Assembly (NCBI GenBank): GCA_046330955.1
Contig: JAXLRT010000001.1
Coordinates: 248,001-312,000, forward strand
Source of the DNA: JADJPO01 sp046330955
GTDB taxonomy: Bacteria; Actinomycetota; Actinomycetes; Actinomycetales; Kineosporiaceae
Length of the DNA: 64,000 nt
Direction of reading: 5' to 3'
Every line of letters starts with the position of its first letter. Position 1 is the stretch's first letter. Both the position numbers and the translations under genes were made by a program. This document shows positions 42,574-51,548 of this stretch, piece after piece. Below the pieces are notes generated by a model. That model saw only the letters and a list, made by a program, of their open reading frames with translations, did not search any database and was not told the origin of the DNA.

Positions 42574-45500
42574 GGCCGCCTCCATCGAGCACCCGCCGTG
42601 CCGCGCCCCCGACGGCGGCCTCCACGTGCATGCCGCGCCGCGGCAGGTGCAGGGCCTCCCGCACCAGGGCCGCGAGTTCCTCGGCACTGCGCTGCACGCC
42701 GTCCGAGAGCACCCAGTACGCCACCGACTCGAGCTCGGCGGCGGTGTACAGCGCGACCGGACGCCCCGGGGCCACCTGCGGGAACGCCTGACGCACCCTC
42801 GGCCGACCCACGATGATCAAGGTCTCCTTGGTGGCCTGGGCGGCGCCGACCAGGTCACGCCACTGCCCCCGGATCCGCTCGACCTCGGTGCCCGGATCGC
42901 AGAACAGGTCCATCGCCGCCACCCGCAGGTAGGTCCACCCGGCCCGCTCCAACGCCTCCCGGCGCTGACGATCGCGGGTGTTCACGCTGGCACACGCGGC
43001 GTACCCCGGCCCGTCGACCTCGATGGCCAGCAGCCGCCGTCCGGGCTGGTCGGGGTCGGCCAGGGCGAGCTCCACCGGCCAGTCGGCACACGCCGGGCCG
43101 GCCACCACGGGTAGCCCCACCGACTCCAGCCGCTCCCGCAGATCGCGCACCAGCGCATCCAGCGGCGGCGCGGCGTCCGAACCGGTCGGCAATGGCGGGT
43201 GGTCACCTCGCCGGTCCGGGTCGGCGGCCATGGCCAGCACGTCGCGCAGCATCCGGGAGCCGTCACTGCGCAGCCGCTCGGGGTCGAGGTCCTCGGCGGT
43301 GAAGCAACACACCACGGTGGTCCGACGCCGGGCGCGCGACAGCGCCGTGGTCAGGCAGGCCCGGCCGAAACGGCCGTCCAGCACGCCGAACCGGTGCAGC
43401 ACCCGACCGTGCGGGGTCCGGGCCAGGCCGATCGAGACGATCACCGCGTCCCGTTCGGCGCCGGGGATGCGGTGGATCGGGCGCACCATGAACGGCTCGG
43501 AGATGTCGCCGCCCCAGTGCACGTCCAGCCAGCGGGCGAGCTCGGGCCGGTCGGCCACCTCGAGCCGCAACGCCTCCTCGATCCGCTCGGCATGGCGCGC
43601 GCCCAGGGTCACCACCAGCAGTGACTCACCCGGACGCCGCGCCGCGTGCTCGCTGACCAGATCGACCACCCGGGCCACCTCGGCGGCGGCGCTGACCGCC
43701 ATGTGCTCGCCGGGCGCCGGCACCCCGGTGCCCTCGCGGACGTGTTCGAGGTGCAGCGGCGAGGTCGGCGCGGCCCCGGCGGTGAGGCCCCACGGCTGCG
43801 GGTACCCCGACCGCAACGGGTACAGCAACCGACCGTCGCGGGTGCGGTGATCGCGATCGAGGCGGTGCAACGACAGCAACGGGTGCGCCCGCACGGTGCG
43901 CAGCACCGACGACAACGTCGGGGACGGCGCCAGCTCGGCGAGGGCGTCGATGACCGACGGTCCGCCGGTCGCGGGCGGCAACCGGCGCCGGTCCCCCGCG
44001 ACCACCACCTGCTGCGCCCGCGCCAGTGCCGCGGCGCACTCGGGCATGCCCACCTGGCTGGCGTCGTCCACCGCGACCAGGTCGAGCATCGGCACCCCGG
44101 GCCGGGCCGGCGACAGGTTGCGGGCCACGGCGTCCGGGCTCATCACCCAGATCGGGCGCAACGCCCCCACCAGCTCACCGGCCCGCGACAGGCTGTCCAT
44201 CGGCCAGCTCGACCGGTGCCCACGATGCACCTCGGCCAGCAACCAGCGCACCTGATCGGGACGGTTGCGGACGACGTCCACCACCCGCAACGCGACCCCG
44301 GCCACCGTCTGAGCCGCCCGGGCGGCGAGCAGCCGGGCGTAACCGTCGCGCAGCGTGTCGACGTGCCGGCGCAACTCGATCGGGTCGTGCCGGGCCAGGC
44401 GCGGATCGGACCGGATGATGGTCTCGAGCACCGAGGTCCACCAGGCCAGATCCAGTTCGCCGTCCACGTCCTCGGGCTCCGGACGCCGCTCGGACAGGTC
44501 GGCGAGCAACGGGGTCAGGCCCGCGTCGTGCAGCCGCTTCATGCGCACCCGCCGTTGCGGCTGGGCGAGCAGGCCGTCGGCGTCCGCGCACAGGTCGGCG
44601 AGCCGCTGCCGCAGCCGGTCGGGCTCCAGCGAGCTGAGCTCGGGCGTCCCGGTGCCGTCCAGCACGCGCGCCAGCACCTGCAGGGCCAGCTCGAGGCGGT
44701 GCACGGAGCCGTCGGCGGCGTCCAGTCCCGTCGGCACCCGGGGCCAGCCGCCGCCAGGCGACAGCTCCAGCCACTGCCGCCGCTGCTCGGCGGCCAACTG
44801 CAACCGGTCGTGCAGATCGGGCAGGTGGGTCCCCGGGCGCACCAGCGCGGCCGCCCGACGTCGCATCGCCCGGCGCGCCAACCACCCCGACTGCTCGTGG
44901 TCGGCCTCCGGCGACAGGGCCGCCACCAGGTCGGCGATCGGCTGCTCGAACACGGCCGGGGTCAGCACGTCGAGGGTCTCGCGGACGGCGATCAGCAACT
45001 CGAGCTGAGGCCGCCAGCCGGCCACGGTGTGGGCCGGCTCGAGGCCTGCGGCGAGCGCGAGTTCGGTCATCGCCTCGATGGCCTGCGGCAGCACCTCCCG
45101 AGCGGCCCGGGCTGCGGCCAGTGCCTCGGCTGCCTCGGCGTCGGTGGCGACCTTGGCGTCCAGCCATCGGGTGTCGACCCGGGTCTGGTGGAACGCGCCC
45201 AGCTCGGCGACCTGGCGCAGGTCGACCCGCAGGCTGTCGCGGCGCGCGGTGTCCAGCTGGCGGCAGGTGTCCATCGGCAACCGGACCCGGGTGCGCGGCG
45301 GGTTGTCCGAGGCCATGAGTTCGGCCAGCGCCACCATGGCGTCGTAGGCCGAGACCCCCCACGGGTCACGCCGGGTGTGCAACGCCTGGGAGGCACCGGC
45401 CAGGGCCTCCGCCGCCCGCCGCACCTGCGCGGCGGCCACTGCCTCGGCCTGGGCAGCGCGCCGTCCGGCGACCGCGGCGGCGCCCGAGGACTCGCCCGCG

Positions 45501-46876
45501 GGCGCAGCGGGGGCACCGGCATCGGCGATCGCCGCCTGCAGTCCGGCACCCAACGTGGCAAGGATCTTGGGTCGGTCGCCCACCCCGTCGTGCAGGTCGA
45601 GCACCAGCTCACCCAGTCCGGCCTCGCCGAACCGGCGGATCAGGGCGTCGGCGGTGCCGCGGTGGGGCGTCACCACGACGGCGCGGCGTCCGCGGGCGAC
45701 CAGGGTGGCGACCGTGGCGGCGAGGGTGTGCGTCAGCCCGGTGCCGGGCGGCCCCTCGATGACCACGTGCGAGCCGCCGAGCGCGGCGTCCACCGCGGCC
45801 CGCTGGGCGCAGTCGAGGTCGAAGGCGACGTCGTCGCTCTCGGGCTCGGGGTCCAGGACGACGAACGGCGCCGTCGCGCGCAGCCGCTCGGCCTCGTCGG
45901 GCGACGGTTCGGACGACGGCCGCAGCGCCGTGAGGTCCATCGACGGCGTGGCGTTGGCCAGCCGGCCGAGCAGCGGGTGGATCTCGAGAGCCAGCCGCGC
46001 GGCGTCCAGATCGGCGATGAGCGCATCGGACCCGGCGGTGAAGCTGCCCACCACCAGGCGCCGGTCGATGGCGAACCCCGCGACGGCCTGGCACAGGTCC
46101 TCGAGCAGGGCGTAGACCGGCCGGGGGTCGAAGCCGTCGACACCGAACGACAATCCGCCCAGGGCGGAGGCGTCCAGCTCGACGCCGTGCGCGGTGCCGA
46201 GCCGGCGGACCACCTCGGGGTTGACGATCGCGGTGTCGTCCAGGTCGAGCTCGTAGTCGTCCTGCCCCGCGCCGCGCGGGTGCAGGGTGCAACTGCGCAG
46301 CAGCACCGGCGCGCCGCTCGGCCCGCCCCGCCACGAGACCAACCCGGCGGCGAGGTAGCACGACCGCACGCCCCGCTCGGCGGCCAGGGCCTCGGCGCTG
46401 GCGGCGATCGCTCGCGCCCGCCGACGGGCCACCGCGTGGGCCGCGGGCTCGCGGACCAGGCTGGACAACCGGGTCGAGCGACCGGCCATCAGGGTGGCCA
46501 GGCCCGAGGGGTGGGCGTGCGTGAGATCCAGGACGTCGTTCTCGACGTCCCCGATCAGGGTGTCGGGCAGCCGGGCCGCGGCGAGGGTGGCGCGCCAGCG
46601 GTCGACCGCCGCGAGCGGCGGTTCGGCGTCGTCCTCGGTGGCGTCCTCGGTGGCGGGTATCGGCGCGTCCGGCTGAACGTTCTCGGGCACAACGACTACC
46701 GTCGGCTCGACGCTGGCGGTCTCCGGGGTGCCGGCGGAGGGCACGGACCCACCGGACGCCACGGGTTCACCGAGCTCGACGGGCTCGGTGGACTCGACGG
46801 AGGTCGCGGGTCCGGCGTGGTGGCGCGCCCGGGGGTGTCGCGTCGCGACACGGTCGGGCAGCGCTTCGTGAACCAC
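42557..46876 (-). CDS. giant SF1-helicase-like ATPase with C-terminal nuclease-like domain
   Basis: A 1439-aa cytoplasmic protein. The N-terminal 100 residues are acidic and disordered; residues 100-340 are of unknown fold. The helicase core starts with AQRAAVDAALGG and EGPPGTGLTHT: the Walker A lysine is Leu (L381, codon CTG). The Walker B-type motif is VDDASQ at 936-941 (usually DEASQ), followed by AGDRRRLPP where UPF1-like helicases have GDxxQLPP. Motif VI is ALSRARRRTTVV. Residues about 1240-1380 look like an MTES_1575-type restriction-endonuclease fold with LAIEVDGPGY (E1286, D1288). GTG start at 46876. Possibly a regulator or defence protein that does not hydrolyse ATP in the normal way. 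Confidence 0.85.
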   Translation of the reverse strand: MVHEALPDRVATRHPRARHHAGPATSVESTEPVELGEPVASGGSVPSAGTPETASVEPTVVVVPENVQPDAPIPATEDATEDDAEPPLAAVDRWRATLAAARLPDTLIGDVENDVLDLTHAHPSGLATLMAGRSTRLSSLVREPAAHAVARRRARAIAASAEALAAERGVRSCYLAAGLVSWRGGPSGAPVLLRSCTLHPRGAGQDDYELDLDDTAIVNPEVVRRLGTAHGVELDASALGGLSFGVDGFDPRPVYALLEDLCQAVAGFAIDRRLVVGSFTAGSDALIADLDAARLALEIHPLLGRLANATPSMDLTALRPSSEPSPDEAERLRATAPFVVLDPEPESDDVAFDLDCAQRAAVDAALGGSHVVIEGPPGTGLTHTLAATVATLVARGRRAVVVTPHRGTADALIRRFGEAGLGELVLDLHDGVGDRPKILATLGAGLQAAIADAGAPAAPAGESSGAAAVAGRRAAQAEAVAAAQVRRAAEALAGASQALHTRRDPWGVSAYDAMVALAELMASDNPPRTRVRLPMDTCRQLDTARRDSLRVDLRQVAELGAFHQTRVDTRWLDAKVATDAEAAEALAAARAAREVLPQAIEAMTELALAAGLEPAHTVAGWRPQLELLIAVRETLDVLTPAVFEQPIADLVAALSPEADHEQSGWLARRAMRRRAAALVRPGTHLPDLHDRLQLAAEQRRQWLELSPGGGWPRVPTGLDAADGSVHRLELALQVLARVLDGTGTPELSSLEPDRLRQRLADLCADADGLLAQPQRRVRMKRLHDAGLTPLLADLSERRPEPEDVDGELDLAWWTSVLETIIRSDPRLARHDPIELRRHVDTLRDGYARLLAARAAQTVAGVALRVVDVVRNRPDQVRWLLAEVHRGHRSSWPMDSLSRAGELVGALRPIWVMSPDAVARNLSPARPGVPMLDLVAVDDASQVGMPECAAALARAQQVVVAGDRRRLPPATGGPSVIDALAELAPSPTLSSVLRTVRAHPLLSLHRLDRDHRTRDGRLLYPLRSGYPQPWGLTAGAAPTSPLHLEHVREGTGVPAPGEHMAVSAAAEVARVVDLVSEHAARRPGESLLVVTLGARHAERIEEALRLEVADRPELARWLDVHWGGDISEPFMVRPIHRIPGAERDAVIVSIGLARTPHGRVLHRFGVLDGRFGRACLTTALSRARRRTTVVCCFTAEDLDPERLRSDGSRMLRDVLAMAADPDRRGDHPPLPTGSDAAPPLDALVRDLRERLESVGLPVVAGPACADWPVELALADPDQPGRRLLAIEVDGPGYAACASVNTRDRQRREALERAGWTYLRVAAMDLFCDPGTEVERIRGQWRDLVGAAQATKETLIIVGRPRVRQAFPQVAPGRPVALYTAAELESVAYWVLSDGVQRSAEELAALVREALHLPRRGMHVEAAVGGAARRVLDGGGHVGGV

Positions 46877-46955
46877 GAATCCACGCTAACCGCCCGTTGC
46901 CGCCCGCCGGGTGAGCCAGGGCGGCGCGTCGCCGCCCACCTCGAGACGGTCCGGC

Positions 46956-47477
46956 TCAGGCGGCCAACAACATCGCCAGGACAGCCGTGTCGGGATCACA
47001 CAACGGGTCCACCCCGACCTGGCTGACCAGGCGGGTGACGGTGCCGTCGACCTCGGCCTCGACCCAGGCGGCACGGTGTTCCAGGCCCAGGTGCGGCAGC
47101 CCGGGCAGCAAGACGCAGCCGGACGCCGACCCTGCGGCCTCGGGAGTCGAGGGACGGGACTCGGCGGGCGGGTGCAGCAGGATCAGCGCGGGCGGGGCCT
47201 GGTGGCTGAACTGTCCGGGGCGGGGTGCCCCCTCGCCGAGCACGGGTCCGGCCAGCGTGACCAGACCGACGGTGCCGGGCTGCGGATCGTCGGGCACGTC
47301 GTCCACCGCGCGGTAGACCGCGGTCGTGGGAACCAGGCCGGGCACGGCGGCCAGCCGGACGGCGAGCGCGAGGAACTGCGCCCACTCCCGGGTCGAGGCC
47401 GGCCAGCGGCCGGACACGACGAACCCGGACAGCTGCCGGTCACCCCCGGCGAACGGGGAGACTTCGACGGGCGGCAT
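46956..47477 (-). CDS. hypothetical protein (173 aa)
   Basis: ATG at 47477 with GGAGGT 4-5 nt upstream. Beta-rich start (VEVSPFAGGDRQLSGFVVSGRW), then WAQFLALAVRLAAVPGLVPTTAVYR, a Pro-rich middle, and a C-terminus with LEHRAAWVEAEVDGTVTRLVSQVGVDP. No family recognised. A CIRCE-like dyad lies 74-101 bp upstream of the start. It precedes the giant ATPase gene on the same strand by 79 bp and may share its transcript. Confidence 0.65.
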   Translation of the reverse strand: MPPVEVSPFAGGDRQLSGFVVSGRWPASTREWAQFLALAVRLAAVPGLVPTTAVYRAVDDVPDDPQPGTVGLVTLAGPVLGEGAPRPGQFSHQAPPALILLHPPAESRPSTPEAAGSASGCVLLPGLPHLGLEHRAAWVEAEVDGTVTRLVSQVGVDPLCDPDTAVLAMLLAA

Positions 47478-47550
47478 GGCGACCTCCCGATTGGGTCGGA
47501 GCGCTGCGGCGCAACGCCTCCCTGTGCGTGCAGGGTGCGGGCTGATGGCG

Positions 47551-47578
47551 TTGGCACACAAGGGGTGCCGAGTGCCAA
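47551..47578 (-). promoter_or_regulatory. degenerate CIRCE-like dyad
   Basis: TTGGCACAC-N10-GAGTGCCAA: 8 of 9 arm positions match the perfect CIRCE at 39532, but the spacer is 10 nt rather than 9. It lies in the 276-bp gap upstream of the 173-aa protein gene. Confidence 0.35.
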
Positions 47579-47753
47579 TCGGCCGTCGCGACACCGAGGT
47601 GACGGCGTCCTGGGCACGAGAACACAGCGGGTGAGGCCGTTCGATGTGAACAGCCTCACCCGGTCGGCCCACAGGCCGACAGCGGATGGCGCGTCGCCGT
47701 TGACGGCCACCACGTGCTGTGGGGCGGCGGCCGGTGGCCGTCGCCGAACCCGC

Positions 47754-48323
47754 TCAGCCCAGCCACTCACCCGGCAGGAAGGCCTCGCGCTGGCGCGCGT
47801 GGGCGGTCACCTCGGCCGACGCCGCGCGCTCGGCGGCCACGCGGGCGTGCTGCGCCCGCTGGTGGACGTGGATCTCCTCCATCCGCGTGCGGCACCGGAT
47901 CAGGGCATGCGATGCCGCCATGCGCCAGCTCTGGCCGGTGTGCGGCCGGTGCAGTGCTCCGTTGAGCAACTCCTCCATCGAGGAGTACCGCGCCAGGAGA
48001 TGGTCGAGCACGTTGCCGGTCGGGCCGCTGACGGCCGAGCCGATGGTCGGTGAGGGCCCGACCTCGGACTCCACCAGGGCGCTGGTGAGCACCTGGGCGA
48101 GTTCCAGGTCCTCGGTCAGCCAGCGTTGCCACGGCACCTGGCTGCTGTGATCACGAACCGAGGCCCCCAGGGCGAGCAACAGGGCGTCGACCTGCAGGTC
48201 GAGGGCGAGCCGGATGAGGTGGAGCTCGGCGTGCTCGGGATGCGAGGTGTCACGGCGAGCGAAATCGGGCTCCAACCCGCTCACCGAGAGCGCGTGCATC
48301 TGGGAATGGTCGATGGCCGTCAT
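47754..48323 (-). CDS. hypothetical helical protein (189 aa)
   Basis: ATG at 48323 with GAAAGGACG upstream. The N-terminus (HSQMHALSVSGLEPDFARRD) is followed by mostly helical segments (AELHLIRLALDLQVDALLLALG; DLELAQVLTSALVESE; VLDHLLARYSSMEELLNGAL; HALIRCRTRMEEIHVHQRAQHARVAAERA). Its layout resembles four-helix-bundle proteins, but I see no ferritin or DinB ligands in the expected spacing. Function unknown. The upstream region has several dyads, so expression is probably regulated. Confidence 0.65.
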   Translation of the reverse strand: MTAIDHSQMHALSVSGLEPDFARRDTSHPEHAELHLIRLALDLQVDALLLALGASVRDHSSQVPWQRWLTEDLELAQVLTSALVESEVGPSPTIGSAVSGPTGNVLDHLLARYSSMEELLNGALHRPHTGQSWRMAASHALIRCRTRMEEIHVHQRAQHARVAAERAASAEVTAHARQREAFLPGEWLG

Positions 48324-48894
48324 GCGGAACACGTCCTTTCGGTGCCCTACTGCCCCGTAGAGCTGGGCGAGCATGTCGGAAGGCTGAGGGATCCGGGTCA
48401 TGCCTGGCGCAGCGAGGAGGCACCGGTGGACGGGCCAGTCGGGAGGCGGTGACCCTTCGGTCACCATTGGTTACATTTCGTAACACAGCAGACATCTATC
48501 CTTGATGCCCGCGTGTTACCCATAGTGCCCGGTGTGATGGAGGTGACACCCGGGTCCAAGGTCATGGTTGCGCGACCTCGCCCTCGGCATCAAGCGCCGA
48601 TTCGGGTGGCGCGCACCACCGCGCGAGGCGCCCCCGACACTGTTGGCAATTGCCGCGCGAATGCCGTTGTACCGGAATCGTTTACAGCGCCGACCGGCCG
48701 GCCACGGCCCCCCGGGCGCCGGCCCGGGGTGAGCGCACCGGAACGACGCCGGGAGCGCGCCGGGAGCCCGCCTCCTGCGATCGGCGACCCCTCGCGAGGG
48801 CTCACCGGCGACGCCCGGTGATAAAGAGGACAAATTACTCTGAGTCACCTCGCGCACGATTATTGTTCGACTCGAGGCTCATCGTCGCGGTCGG
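48324..48894. promoter_or_regulatory. 571-bp intergenic region with dyads
   Basis: No convincing gene. Near the right-hand promoter of the 189-aa protein gene lie a 7-bp hairpin GGTGACC-CTTC-GGTCACC (48448-48465), the dyad GTTAC-N5-GTAAC (48470-48484), and GTAACAC/GTGTTAC as an inverted pair at 48480-48486 and 48513-48519. TCACCGG/CCGGTGA (48802-48821) could end the gene read from 49722. A small AT-richer patch lies at 48825-48870. Confidence 0.45.
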
Positions 48895-49722
48895 TCAGGT
48901 CGTCGCGCCCGAGGTCGTCGTCCCACCACCGGGAGCCGTGCCCGAGCCGGAACCGGGCGCGGAACCCGAACCGGAACCCGGGACCCCGCCGTCGTGATCA
49001 TCGAACCCTGGGCCGTCCCCGTCGCCGTCACCATGACCACCGCGGGGTATCCCCGCCAGGATCTGCTCAGCCGTATAGCTGCCGTCGGCGGCGCGCGCGC
49101 CCTGCACGAACACCACCTCCCCGACCTTCAGTGCACTGACGGTCGTGGCGCTCGGGCCCCGCACCACGGTCTTCGCGGTGGTGACGACGGTGACCGAGGC
49201 GCCGTTGCGGGCACGCAGCACCAGCCTCCCATCGGCCACGGACGTGATCACCCCGGCGGTCATCCGACTGTCGTCGAACCGGCCCGGACCCTGCCCGCGT
49301 CCGCCACCCGGCGCACCGCCGGGTAGCAGACCCTCACCCCGGCCTGGCTGATTCGGGTCGCCGCCATGCCCATCGCCCCGCGCGCCACCACGCGGCCCGG
49401 ACGCCGTGCGCCCGGTCTGCCCGTCACCCCGCCCGTCGGCCAGCGCGGTGCCGGCCAGGAACCCGCCGAGCCCGAGCGCTGCCACGAGGGCGACGCCGCC
49501 GGCGATGACCCGCGAGCGCGACAAGCGCGGCCGCGGCAACTGCCCGCCGGGCGGGTCGGCGTCCGGCGGTGCGTCGAGGGAGGGCGCCGCCCCCGCCGGC
49601 CCCGAGGGGATGGAATCCGGCGAGGACGACGCACTCGTCGAGCCGACCGGCCCCTGATCCGCCCCCGCCGTGCTCGGGGGCGGAACCGCCCAGGATGGGG
49701 TGTCGGGGGACTGATCGCTCAT
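48895..49722 (-). CDS. DUF5666-like membrane-anchored protein
   Basis: A 275-aa protein. A Ser/Pro/Ala-rich cytoplasmic N-terminus (1-70), one transmembrane helix (VIAGGVALVAALGLGGFLAG), a Gly/Arg-rich extracellular linker, then a single beta-barrel-like domain (TAGVITSVADGRLVLRARNG; VTVVTTAKTVVRGPSATTV; LKVGEVVFVQGARAADGSY) typical of DUF5666, and a tail of Gly/Asp/Ser repeats. ATG at 49722 has GAGG upstream; an earlier codon adds four residues. Function unknown; the linker and tail look like spacers in the cell wall. Confidence 0.8.
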   Translation of the reverse strand: MSDQSPDTPSWAVPPPSTAGADQGPVGSTSASSSPDSIPSGPAGAAPSLDAPPDADPPGGQLPRPRLSRSRVIAGGVALVAALGLGGFLAGTALADGRGDGQTGRTASGPRGGARGDGHGGDPNQPGRGEGLLPGGAPGGGRGQGPGRFDDSRMTAGVITSVADGRLVLRARNGASVTVVTTAKTVVRGPSATTVSALKVGEVVFVQGARAADGSYTAEQILAGIPRGGHGDGDGDGPGFDDHDGGVPGSGSGSAPGSGSGTAPGGGTTTSGATT

Positions 49723-49806
49723 GACCTCAACCATCGCCGGTCAGCTCGAGCCGGGCCTGCGACAGGCCTGAGAGCCAGCTGTGAAATGCGCCCGCCGTGA
49801 ACCCGC

Positions 49807-50457
49807 TCAGCCGGCCGAGGCCAGGCCGATCACCACGTTCACCGTCGTGGCCAGCACCACCGTGCCGAAGACGTACGACAGCAGGCAGTGCACCAGGGCC
49901 GTGCGCCGGATCTCACCCGAGGAGAGGTTGGTGTCCGAGACCTGATAGGTCATGCCCAAGGTGAAGGCCACGTAGGCGAAGTCGCTGTAGCGGGCCGGCT
50001 CGGTGCCCGCGAAGTCGATGCCGCCGTCCGGGCCGGAGTAGTACAGCCGGGCGTAGCGCAGCGTGTAGACGGTGTGCACCACCACCCACGACAGCACCAC
50101 CACGAGCACGCCGAGCAGGCCCCGAACCAGCCGGTCACCCGACCCGCCGCCGAGCAGCAGGTGGCCGACCGAGACCAGGCTGGCGACGCAGGCGATCAGG
50201 ACGGCGAACTCGGTGCCGACCATGCCGCTGGCCTCCTCCAGATCGGCATGGGCGGCCGTCTGCGTGGCGTCCATGGGGCCGATCACCGACCAGGTGCGGG
50301 CCAGATAGGCCAGCGCCCCGACCGACCATCCCATCGCCAGCGCGTAGTCGCCGTGGCCCGCCACGGCGTACCAGGCGGTTCCCGCTGCACCACCGACCAC
50401 GGCCGCGGCCACCAGACGCAGCCCGGACCGCCGCCCGGTCATCTGCTGTACCTGCAT
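49807..50457 (-). CDS. DUF1345-family membrane protein
   Basis: A 216-aa polytopic protein with five hydrophobic segments and the family block ARYSDFAYVAFTLGMTYQVSDTNLSS, then RRTALVHCLLSYVFGTVVLATTVN. ATG at 50457 with GAGAGG 8 nt upstream; an in-frame TTG two codons earlier is less likely. DUF1345 proteins are small membrane proteins of unknown role. Divergent from the OsmC gene, 91 bp apart. Confidence 0.85.
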   Translation of the reverse strand: MQVQQMTGRRSGLRLVAAAVVGGAAGTAWYAVAGHGDYALAMGWSVGALAYLARTWSVIGPMDATQTAAHADLEEASGMVGTEFAVLIACVASLVSVGHLLLGGGSGDRLVRGLLGVLVVVLSWVVVHTVYTLRYARLYYSGPDGGIDFAGTEPARYSDFAYVAFTLGMTYQVSDTNLSSGEIRRTALVHCLLSYVFGTVVLATTVNVVIGLASAG

Positions 50458-50548
50458 GATCAAGACCTCTCCCGAGCACGGATCAGCCCGTATCGTCGCG
50501 CATGCCCTCGGATGCGGTATCGCCCTGGGTCTCTGTCAGGATCGTGCG

Positions 50549-50971
50549 ATGGCCGACGACTCCCACCGCTGGATCACCATCGACCGCCTCGACGAGGGCG
50601 TCTACCTGGCGCGCAACCGCCGGGGCCTCGAACTGCGCTTCGGCAGCAAGGACCCCGAGGGCTTCACACCGGTCGAACTGTTGCTGGCGGCGATCGCCGG
50701 GTGCTCGGCCGTCGACGTCGACGTGGTGACCGGACGCCGCAGCGCGGCCACCTCGTTCAGCGCCCGGGTCGACGCCCAGGCGGTGCGCGACGAAGGCGGC
50801 AACATCCTGCGCGACATCGAGCTCACCTTCCGGGTGCGCTTCCCCGAGGGGGCGGACGGCGACGCGGCGCGGGCCGCGCTGCCCCGCGCCGTCCAGACCT
50901 CGCACGACCGCACCTGCACGGTCTCGCGGACCATCGAGGCCGGGGTGCCGGTGACCGTTCGGGTCGACTGA
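50549..50971 (+). CDS. OsmC/Ohr-family protein
   Basis: A 140-aa protein of the OsmC fold, which reduces organic hydroperoxides using two cysteines. The first Cys is in LLLAAIAGCSAVDVDV (start of the long central helix), the second in SHDRTCTVSRTI, matching the two-Cys arrangement. The N-terminal strands (WITIDRLDEGVYLARN, LELRFGSKDPEGFTPVELLL) are also typical. ATG at 50549 chosen for the OsmC-like N-terminus. Likely part of stress defence. The thioesterase gene follows. Confidence 0.88.
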   Translation: MADDSHRWITIDRLDEGVYLARNRRGLELRFGSKDPEGFTPVELLLAAIAGCSAVDVDVVTGRRSAATSFSARVDAQAVRDEGGNILRDIELTFRVRFPEGADGDAARAALPRAVQTSHDRTCTVSRTIEAGVPVTVRVD

Positions 50972-51017
50972 CGGCCCGACTGGCGATCGGGCCGACGAAT
51001 CGGCGCGAGCGGCTCGA

Positions 51018-51023
51018 TAGCGT
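51018..51023 (+). promoter_or_regulatory. putative -10 box of leaderless thioesterase gene
   Basis: TAGCGT, 7 nt, then GTG at 51031: the same hexamer and spacing as at mtnP. The GGGGG stretch between could also act as a weak ribosome site. Confidence 0.45.
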
Positions 51024-51030
51024 GGGGGAC

Positions 51031-51420
51031 GTGCCGCACACCGTCTCGTACCGGGTGTACTACGAGGACACCGACAGCCTCGGCGTCGTCTACTACGCCA
51101 ACTACTTCAAGTTCATCGAGCGGGGGCGCACCGAGTACCTGGCCGCTCACGGCCAGGACGTCGCCACCCTCAACGCCAGCGGCGTGCTGGTCGTGGTCCA
51201 TTCGGTGACCGCCAACTTCCGCCGCAGCGCCCGCCTGGGCGAGATGCTCGACGTGGTCACGAGCTTCACGGTGAAGTCACCGTTTCGCGGTCGCTTCGCG
51301 CAACGGATCGAGCGGGACGGCGAGCTGATCGTCGAGGCCACGGTCGATGTCGCCTGCCTGAACCCCGAGCAACGGCTGATCGAACTGCCGCCGGCGCTGC
51401 GAGCCCTCGCCGACTCCTGA
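51031..51420 (+). CDS. acyl-CoA thioesterase (YbgC/4HBT type)
   Basis: A 129-aa single hot-dog-fold thioesterase. The catalytic region YEDTDSLGVVYYANYFKFIERGR has the Asp (D15) and the Tyr/Asn pattern of YbgC and 4-hydroxybenzoyl-CoA thioesterases. The long hot-dog helix and the strands LGEMLDVVTSF and ELIVEATVDVACL follow. Hydrolyses acyl-CoA or aryl-CoA; the physiological substrate is not known. GTG start chosen because the fold starts here. Confidence 0.9.
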   Translation: MPHTVSYRVYYEDTDSLGVVYYANYFKFIERGRTEYLAAHGQDVATLNASGVLVVVHSVTANFRRSARLGEMLDVVTSFTVKSPFRGRFAQRIERDGELIVEATVDVACLNPEQRLIELPPALRALADS

Positions 51421-51503
51421 GCGAGCAACATCAAGCGAGCAACATCACCTGCTCGCGCGCACACGCACGAAGAACGGCCCAATTCCCCCGTGGGGCGCCG
51501 TCC

Positions 51504-51536
51504 TAGACTGAGCGAGCTAAGGGTAGGCATACCTCA
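51504..51536 (+). promoter_or_regulatory. feo promoter with DtxR/IdeR iron box
   Basis: A TAGACT -10 at 51504-51509 is followed by TAAGGGTAGGCATACCTCA at 51518-51536, matching 14 of 19 positions of the DtxR/IdeR box (TTAGGTTAGGCTAACCTAA), with a GGTA-N4-TACC core. The site covers the likely transcription start of feoAB, so iron-loaded DtxR/IdeR would repress it. Confidence 0.8.
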
Positions 51537-51548
51537 GAACGGATCGCG

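Noticed and set aside
43646..47026. Very long open frame (1126 codons) on the plus strand
   Set aside because: It is antisense to the giant ATPase gene and is a by-product of GC-biased codon use; its composition (Gln/Arg/His/Gly rich, no domains) is typical of shadow frames.
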